Positions 6,616-11,151 of a stretch of DNA of 11,151 nucleotides are shown one piece after another. The notes beneath the pieces were generated by a model that saw nothing but the letters and a program-made list of their open reading frames with translations, did no database searches and was not told the DNA's origin. The position numbers were made by a program, and so were the translations under genes. How positions within the stretch are numbered: position 1 is the first letter of the stretch; each line of letters opens with the position of its first letter. This stretch comes from Firmicutes bacterium UBA5499. Lineage in GTDB: Bacteria; Bacillota; DTU084. The stretch spans positions 1 to 11,151 of the forward strand of contig DIPB01000108.1 in NCBI GenBank assembly GCA_002426275.1, written 5' to 3'.

Positions 6616-7778
6616 TGGCTTTGATTTTGAAAGCAGGCAGGATTGTGCTGCCGCAGCGGGAGTTGGTGGGCGGCTGGGTGCAGGTTGAAGCCGGTAAAAT
6701 CGCCGCCATAGGCAGCGGCCAGGCTCCCGGTCCGGCCGTGGATCTGGGAGAGCTTACTTTGATTCCGGGCCTCATCGATCTGCACGTCCATGGCGGAGGC
6801 GGCGCGGATACAATGGACGCCACGCCCCAGGCCCTTCAGACCATGGCGCGGTTATTTGCCTCTGCCGGCGTCACCGGCTTCCTGCCCACCACCATGAGCG
6901 CGTCGCAGAAGGACATAGCCCGGGCTGTGGAAAACGTGGGCAAATTCATGGGCCAAGCTTTCCCCGAAGCCGCCAGGATCTTAGGCGTGCATGTGGAAGG
7001 CCCTTTCATCGCCTCCGAATATAAAGGGGCGCAACCGGAAAACGCCATCCGTCCCGGCACAAGGACGGAAATAGATCAGCTCTATGAGCTTCTGCCTCCT
7101 GGGGGACTGAAGCTTTTGACATTGGCGCCGGAACTTCCCGGGCATTTGGCTTTGATCGGCTATCTCGCCAGTCGGGGGACATATGTGGCTGCTGGGCATA
7201 GCGACGCCACCTACGCGCAAATGCAAGAGGCGGTCCGCGCGGGCTTAAGTCAGGTTACCCACACGGGCAACGGGATGCGTCCTTTCCATCACCGGGAGCC
7301 GGGGATCCTTGGCGCGGCTTTAAGCTTGGAAGGCCTCAAAGCCCAAATCATCTCCGACGGCATTCACCTGCATCCTGCCACAGTGAAACTCTTCGTCCAA
7401 TCCCGCGGCGCGGACGATGTGATCCTGATTACAGACGGGCTGAAAGCCATGGGTTATCCGGACGGGGAATATGATTTCGGCGGTGAAAAGATGATCGTCA
7501 AAGGCCTGGAGGCCAGGCGGCCTTCAGGCTCCCTCTGCGGCAGCGTCATCACTATGATTCAGGAAGTGCAGAATGCCTGCAATTTTGCCCAGCTGAACCT
7601 CTGGCAGGCTGTACGGGCAGCTTCTTTGGTTCCGGCTCAGGCCATAGGCGTCTGTGAGCTGTACGGCAGCATTGAGGTGGGAAAAGCGGCGGACCTGGTG
7701 GCTATCAATTCTGAGTTTCAGGTGGAACGGACATATCTGGAGGGAGAACTGATTTATCGGCGCGGCAATCTAGCTTGA
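6615..7778 (+). CDS. nagA: N-acetylglucosamine-6-phosphate deacetylase
   Basis: A 387-residue amidohydrolase of normal NagA length. It removes acetate from GlcNAc-6-phosphate to give glucosamine-6-phosphate, feeding wall recycling, glycolysis or UDP-GlcNAc synthesis. Visible motifs are DLHVHGGGG (His57, His59), HVEGPF (Glu128), AGHSDA (His195), THTGNGM (His216, Asn219), SDGIHLHP (His251) and ITDG (Asp274, the catalytic acid). Because both histidines of the HxH motif are present, it resembles two-metal NagA enzymes such as that of B. subtilis; E. coli NagA has Gln and Asn there. The substrate loop THTGNGM is unusual, since most family members have Phe or Tyr where Gly218 sits. The ATG is part of TAATG shared with the upstream stop. 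Its own ribosome binding site is weak, so it probably relies on translational coupling. No nagB or nag transporter is present. The gene ends convergently, overlapping the next by 9 bases. Confidence 0.93.
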   Translation: MALILKAGRIVLPQRELVGGWVQVEAGKIAAIGSGQAPGPAVDLGELTLIPGLIDLHVHGGGGADTMDATPQALQTMARLFASAGVTGFLPTTMSASQKDIARAVENVGKFMGQAFPEAARILGVHVEGPFIASEYKGAQPENAIRPGTRTEIDQLYELLPPGGLKLLTLAPELPGHLALIGYLASRGTYVAAGHSDATYAQMQEAVRAGLSQVTHTGNGMRPFHHREPGILGAALSLEGLKAQIISDGIHLHPATVKLFVQSRGADDVILITDGLKAMGYPDGEYDFGGEKMIVKGLEARRPSGSLCGSVITMIQEVQNACNFAQLNLWQAVRAASLVPAQAIGVCELYGSIEVGKAADLVAINSEFQVERTYLEGELIYRRGNLA

Positions 7779-8510
7779 AGCGTTAAGGATTCGCAGGGCG
7801 GGGATCTTGAGTTCCGCCGCCAGCTTCAGCGCCGGCAGAAACGAACCCACATCTTCGGGCCTGTGGGCGTCGGATGAGATCACGAGCTTCGCGGGTGTCT
7901 GCAAAACCCGCTCTAAATACGCTTTTTCCACATGGTGTCCCGCGCTGAGCTCCAAGGCCACATTGCGCTTTGCCGCGGCTGCGGCTAAAGCCAGGGTGTC
8001 AATTCTAAGATGCAGTCCCGGATGAGCCACGACATCCACCCGGTAGCGTTCCAAAGCCCTGATGAGGGCGGCGGTATTCGTCTCTATGGCCGCCGGTTGA
8101 AAGCGGGGAAAGCCGGCCAGCCAATTTTGCCAGACTAAAGCTTTGGCCGAGCCTGCGGAAGCGGGCAAGACTCTGGGATGAAGGCCGATTAAGACGATGT
8201 CTAACTGCTCAAGGATAGATTCGGACACATCGAGTCTGCCGTCCGGAGAGATGATGTTGGCTTCCACGCCAACGAGGATTTCGATCTGCGGCCAGAGAGG
8301 AGCTAGCTGTCTGGCTTTTGCTTTTTGCTGTAAAAGAACCTTTTCGTTTGCGATCCCCACGCCAAACAAATGTGCCGGTCCGTGGTCCGTAATGGCAATT
8401 TTCTGCAGGCCCAGCGCCGCGGCTGCGCGGACGTTATCTTCCATGCTGCCTTTGCCGTGACTTGCAGTGGTGTGGGTGTGCAGATCCGAGCGTATTTTTA
8501 GCATGGTCAT
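7770..8510 (-). CDS. YcdX-like PHP-domain phosphohydrolase (second copy)
   Basis: A 246-residue PHP protein, clearly related to the gene at 3638-4366 but diverged. All nine metal ligands are present: His11 and His13 in DLHTHT, His18 in SHGKGS, His43 in ITDHGPA, Glu83 in GVEANII, His111 in GLHP, His163 in AHPGLH, and Asp214 and His216 in SSDAH. It should therefore be an active phosphatase of unknown substrate. The ATG at 8510 is chosen because GGGAG lies 5 bases upstream. An ATG at 8522 and a TTG at 8534 extend the frame but lack good sites. In Clostridium a PHP gene commonly precedes rapZ in the same direction; here it is divergent from rapZ. It overlaps nagA by 9 bases at the stops (TAG at 7770-7772). 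No clear promoter was found upstream, although a small hairpin lies in its leader. Confidence 0.87.
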   Translation of the reverse strand: MTMLKIRSDLHTHTTASHGKGSMEDNVRAAAALGLQKIAITDHGPAHLFGVGIANEKVLLQQKAKARQLAPLWPQIEILVGVEANIISPDGRLDVSESILEQLDIVLIGLHPRVLPASAGSAKALVWQNWLAGFPRFQPAAIETNTAALIRALERYRVDVVAHPGLHLRIDTLALAAAAAKRNVALELSAGHHVEKAYLERVLQTPAKLVISSDAHRPEDVGSFLPALKLAAELKIPALRILNASS

Positions 8511-8548
8511 AGTTTCTCCCATGAGCGATCGCAATAATCGTAAGCGTC

Positions 8549-8566
8549 AAAAAGTGCTGCCGCACT
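8549..8566 (-). terminator. possible small terminator or attenuator hairpin in the PHP leader
   Basis: Read on the minus strand, AGTGC pairs with GCACT around a GGCA loop (8566 to 8553) and is followed at once by a short T run (to 8549). The layout is that of an intrinsic terminator, but the stem is only 5 base pairs and just four T residues are unpaired. It lies about 40 bases upstream of the PHP start. It could attenuate that gene, stop antisense transcription leaving the rapZ region, or be chance. Confidence 0.25.
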
Positions 8567-8623
8567 GCGTAAATGGGACTTCAGGGGTTTTTGGCCCCCC
8601 AAGTAGTCTCCGCAGCTGATTTA

Positions 8624-8632
8624 TGTTATAAT
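8624..8632 (+). promoter_or_regulatory. extended -10 promoter for rapZ-yvcK
   Basis: The bases read TGTTATAAT, a perfect TATAAT (8627-8632) preceded by TG one base upstream, which is the extended -10 form of a sigma-A-type promoter. The -35 at 17-base spacing (TAGTCT, 8604-8609) is weak, as is common when an extended -10 is present. Transcription would begin near 8639, giving a leader of about 20 bases before the rapZ ATG. An AGGAG at 8644-8648, 10 bases upstream of the ATG, is the likely ribosome binding site. Confidence 0.65.
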
Positions 8633-8658
8633 CGGATCAGGAGAGGAGCGTGAGATAG

Positions 8659-9525
8659 ATGGAAGAAAATCGTTTTGTGATTATCACCGGCCTTTCCGGG
8701 GCAGGTAAGACTCAGGCGATGCGCTGCTTTGAGGATCTTGGGTATTTTTGCATTGATAACTTGCCTCCAATGCTGATTCCTAAGTTCGCGGAGCTTTGTC
8801 TGAAGACAAAGCTGAAGCATATCGCATTGGTCGTAGATATCCGAGGCGGGGAGTTCTTCAATAGTCTCACCGAAGCTTTGCAGAGCGTGGAGCAGCTGGG
8901 GCTGTGTCCGGAAATCCTCTTCCTGGAGGCGGACGATCGGATCCTGATTCGTCGCTTTAAAGAATCCAGACGCCGTCATCCTTTTGCGCCTTCCGGCAGC
9001 GTACTGGAGGGCATCGCCGGGGAAAGACAGCGCTTGGCCAGCCTCAAAGCGCAAGCCAGCAAGCTCATCAATACGTCTAATCTTTCCAACTACGAGCTGA
9101 AACGCGAGATCAGCAAGTGCTTTGCTGCGGATCATACTACCGAATTTCTGGTGACCGCGGTCTCCTTTGGCTTTAAGCACGGCATCCCCATAGACGCGGA
9201 TCTGCTTTTCGATGTGCGCTTTTTGCCTAACCCATATTATGTGGATGGCTTGCGGGAATGTTCCGGAAACGATCAGGCGGTGGTGGAGTATCTCAATCGC
9301 TGGCCGCAAACCCACGAATTTTATCAGCATTTTTTTTCGTTCATAAAATATCTGCTCCCTAATTACCGCAGAGAAGGGCGTTCGAATTTGGTGATCGCCA
9401 TCGGCTGCACAGGCGGCAGGCATCGTTCTGTGGCCGTGACCAACGCGTTGGGAGATTTCGTTCGAGGCTTAGGCTATAAAGTGTTGGTGGAACATCGCGA
9501 TTTGCAAAACGCCAAAGCAGTTTGA
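8659..9525 (+). CDS. rapZ: RapZ/YvcJ nucleotide-binding protein (RNase adapter family)
   Basis: A 288-residue protein, the usual RapZ length. The N-terminal P-loop kinase-like domain has Walker A GLSGAGKT (11-18), the family signature CIDNLPP (31-37) and a Walker B-like VVDIRGG (58-64). The C-terminal domain carries KHGIPIDADLLFDVRFLPNP (173-192) and IGCTGGRHRSV (248-258), where E. coli RapZ binds RNA and glucosamine-6-phosphate. In E. coli RapZ guides RNase E to the GlmZ small RNA and so controls GlmS. In Bacillota the homologue YvcJ hydrolyses nucleotides and affects competence, and its sugar-sensing role is less clear. The protein is cytoplasmic. The gene lies 16 bases upstream of yvcK and behind an extended -10 promoter. 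The ATG is used because a GTG at 8650 runs into a stop at once. Identification is firm; the regulatory target in this organism is unknown. Confidence 0.96.
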   Translation: MEENRFVIITGLSGAGKTQAMRCFEDLGYFCIDNLPPMLIPKFAELCLKTKLKHIALVVDIRGGEFFNSLTEALQSVEQLGLCPEILFLEADDRILIRRFKESRRRHPFAPSGSVLEGIAGERQRLASLKAQASKLINTSNLSNYELKREISKCFAADHTTEFLVTAVSFGFKHGIPIDADLLFDVRFLPNPYYVDGLRECSGNDQAVVEYLNRWPQTHEFYQHFFSFIKYLLPNYRREGRSNLVIAIGCTGGRHRSVAVTNALGDFVRGLGYKVLVEHRDLQNAKAV

Positions 9526-9541
9526 GGCGGAGGGATTGTGA

Positions 9542-10855
9542 TTGAGAACGAGGGATTGGGGTTTTAAACGCTGGTTAATGACGATTAGCGCCGGGATTCT
9601 GCTGTTCAGCGGCAGCTTAATCTTCCTTTTGGATTGGCGGACCATCAATAAATTACAATGGCACCTGCTCAGGTTGTTCTTCCGAATGACGGGGCAGGTG
9701 CGCTCTTTACTTCCGCTGGCCTTGCCGCTGTTGCTTTTGGGCTTGTTTCTGATTGGCTGGGGTTTTTATCGCCTGCTGGACTCGCTGATCTCGGATCTGG
9801 GCTATCCGGGCAGCTGGCCCAGGCAGCTGTATAAAACCCGCCATGGCCGGCGCGGACCGCGGATCGTGGTGGTGGGCGGCGGCACTGGCCTTGCCTCGCT
9901 ATTGCGGGGACTGAAGGAGTATACAATTAATCTCAGCGCCATCGTGACAGTTGCCGACGACGGCGGCAGCTCCGGCAGGCTGCGGGAGGAGATGGGAATC
10001 CTGCCGCCCGGAGATGTGCGCAATTGTCTGCTGGCGCTGGCGGATGCGGAACCGCTTCTAAATAAGCTTTTTCAGTATCGCTTCACTGGAGAGGAAGGGA
10101 CTTTGGCCGGCCATAATTTCGGCAATCTTTTTCTGGCTGCCATGGGCGATGTAACCGGCGATTTCCTCACGGCCATTAAGGAGTTCAGCCGCGTGCTGGC
10201 AGTGAGGGGGCAGGTCTTACCCTCCACTTTGAAAGAAGTGTATCTTGAGGCTGAGTATACGGATGCAAGCGTCGTCCGCGGCGAACATAAAATTCCTCAG
10301 TCCGGCAAACGCATCAAGAAAGTCTCTTTGGTGCCTGCCGATGCGGAACCTTTGCCTGAAGCGTTGGCCGCCATAGCCGAAGCGGATTTGATCGTTTTGG
10401 GCCCCGGAAGCCTTTACACCAGCATTATTCCTAATCTCCTAGTGGACGGCATAACTAAGGCAATTTTGCGCGCCAGAGCGCCGAAAGTTTACGTGTGCAA
10501 TGTGATGACCCAGCCCGGAGAGAGCGAAGGGTATACGGCCCTTGAACACGTGGAGGCGCTCATAGCGCACAGCCATAAAAAGATCATCGATTTTGTCCTG
10601 ATGAACAATGACTTCGCTCTTCCTCAGGAACTGCTGGAGAAATATCAGCTTGAGGGTTCCTATCCTGTGGAAAGCAGGGCCGAAGAGATAAGGAAACTGG
10701 GCTATATTCCCATCGAGGCTCCCATCATCAGCAAGAAGAATTTGCTGCGTCACGATTCTCAGCTTTTGGCGCAAGCGTTGATGGAGCTTTTGCACAGTAA
10801 GTATGCCAAAAAAAAAGCGTTAAGGAAGCCCGGATTTTTGGTCAATACAGATTGA
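9542..10855 (+). CDS. yvcK: YvcK/GlmR family protein with N-terminal membrane anchor
   Basis: A 437-residue protein. Two hydrophobic segments (about 12-30 and 57-77) precede a complete YvcK (CofD-like) domain at about 107-420, with VVVGGGTGL (109-117), ADDGGSSGR (138-146), PPGDVRN (155-161), HNFGNL (191-196), LGPGSLYTS (286-294) and NVMTQPGESEG (320-330). B. subtilis YvcK (GlmR) is a UDP-GlcNAc-binding regulator that stimulates GlmS and supports growth on gluconeogenic carbon. It has no such anchor and is about 320 residues long. The extra segment should tether this protein to the membrane with the domain in the cytoplasm; similar anchors occur in other Clostridia. The start is TTG at 9542 with GGAGGG 7 bases upstream; an earlier GTG at 9538 is out of frame and stops soon. 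It is cotranscribed with rapZ. The usual third gene, whiA, does not follow. Confidence 0.95.
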   Translation: MRTRDWGFKRWLMTISAGILLFSGSLIFLLDWRTINKLQWHLLRLFFRMTGQVRSLLPLALPLLLLGLFLIGWGFYRLLDSLISDLGYPGSWPRQLYKTRHGRRGPRIVVVGGGTGLASLLRGLKEYTINLSAIVTVADDGGSSGRLREEMGILPPGDVRNCLLALADAEPLLNKLFQYRFTGEEGTLAGHNFGNLFLAAMGDVTGDFLTAIKEFSRVLAVRGQVLPSTLKEVYLEAEYTDASVVRGEHKIPQSGKRIKKVSLVPADAEPLPEALAAIAEADLIVLGPGSLYTSIIPNLLVDGITKAILRARAPKVYVCNVMTQPGESEGYTALEHVEALIAHSHKKIIDFVLMNNDFALPQELLEKYQLEGSYPVESRAEEIRKLGYIPIEAPIISKKNLLRHDSQLLAQALMELLHSKYAKKKALRKPGFLVNTD

Positions 10856-10882
10856 ATTTTATGTGATTTTGAGGCGTATTAA

Positions 10883-11151
10883 ATGGTAATACTTTTTTTA
10901 TCCGCCCTGACAATCGGCTTCTCCGGCGCCATGATGCCGGGGCCCTTGCTTACATATACTATTAGGCAAGCTTTGAACGCCGGCCCCAAGGCCGGTTTCA
11001 TCATCGCGGCCGGCCACGCGGTTTTGGAGCTTGGTTTAGTTGCTTTGCTCCTGCTGGGATTTGATTTGATTCTGAAATCCGACTCCGTGCAAATCGCCAT
11101 CGGCATCATCGGCGGCGCGCTTTTGGCTTATATGGGCGCTGATATGATCGG
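10883..11151 (+). CDS. LysE-family translocator, 3'-truncated by the window edge
   Basis: The first 89 residues of a hydrophobic protein are visible before the window ends. The start MVILFLSALTIGFSGAMMPG, with the Pro-Gly-Pro (MMPGPLL) motif near residue 20 and a following AGHAVLE helix, is characteristic of LysE/RhtB-type proteins. These are inner-membrane exporters of amino acids or other small solutes with about six transmembrane helices. At least two membrane segments are seen here (about 2-20 and 38-60). The substrate cannot be told. The ATG has GAGG (10871-10874) 8 bases upstream. The gene starts only 27 bases after the yvcK stop with no terminator between, so readthrough from the rapZ promoter is likely. 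It occupies the place where whiA normally lies. Confidence 0.82.
   Translation, partial: MVILFLSALTIGFSGAMMPGPLLTYTIRQALNAGPKAGFIIAAGHAVLELGLVALLLLGFDLILKSDSVQIAIGIIGGALLAYMGADMI

Noticed and set aside
8525..8532. GCGATCGC palindrome, identical to the cyanobacterial HIP1 core
   Set aside because: I noticed a single copy, and nothing else in the window suggests cyanobacteria.
8584..8600. The GGGG/CCCC inverted repeat as an intrinsic terminator
   Set aside because: The stem is only 4 base pairs and no T tract follows on either strand.
8626..9423. A 265-codon open frame on the minus strand opposite rapZ
   Set aside because: The plus strand carries unmistakable RapZ motifs along the whole length. 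The antisense frame shows no recognisable domain and would cover the rapZ promoter.
10808..10816. Nine-A run near the end of yvcK as a programmed frameshift or phase-variable tract
   Set aside because: It encodes three lysines just before a variable C-terminal tail, beyond the conserved domain, so slippage would alter only about a dozen residues. No stimulatory structure was seen.

Overview
The window is a gene-dense stretch of about 55% GC chromosome (estimated by eye). It most likely comes from a Gram-positive anaerobe of the Bacillota, of a Clostridia- or Limnochordia-like type. The reasons are the adjacent rapZ-yvcK pair, strong AGGAGG ribosome binding sites, frequent GTG and TTG starts, a DUF4912 gene beside a GH57 branching enzyme, and a Clostridia-style LysE protein. 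I see no phage, insertion sequence, CRISPR, tRNA or rRNA features. No intergenic gap exceeds about 190 bases.

Layout. (1) Positions 1-728, plus strand: the 3' part of a membrane sugar-phosphate transferase of the MraY/WecA superfamily. (2) Positions 722-3451, minus strand: a compact three-gene operon, read from right to left. It encodes a DUF4912 protein, a GH57 1,4-alpha-glucan branching enzyme and a 63-residue zinc ribbon protein. Each upstream stop codon lies inside the next gene's Shine-Dalgarno sequence. (3) Positions 3638-7778, plus strand: three overlapping genes. They encode a YcdX-like PHP phosphatase, a secreted calcineurin-like phosphatase fused to a PQQ-type beta-propeller, and N-acetylglucosamine-6-phosphate deacetylase (nagA). 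(4) Positions 7770-8510, minus strand: a second YcdX-like PHP phosphatase, convergent with nagA. (5) Positions 8659-11151, plus strand: rapZ, a membrane-anchored yvcK (glmR), and the start of a LysE-family transporter gene, behind an extended -10 promoter.

How the genes may work together. Four of the genes touch amino-sugar and cell-wall precursor metabolism. NagA makes glucosamine-6-phosphate, RapZ senses that compound in E. coli, YvcK/GlmR binds UDP-GlcNAc in B. subtilis, and the first gene belongs to the family that loads sugar phosphates onto undecaprenyl phosphate. Two PHP phosphatases with complete metal sites and one secreted phosphatase sit among them, which suggests a link to sugar-phosphate salvage. 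The branching-enzyme operon points instead to alpha-glucan storage. These links are inferred from gene order and family knowledge.

Nothing here is clearly an undescribed defence or mobile system. The best leads are the DUF4912/GH57/zinc-ribbon operon and the three-phosphatase/NagA cluster beside rapZ-yvcK.
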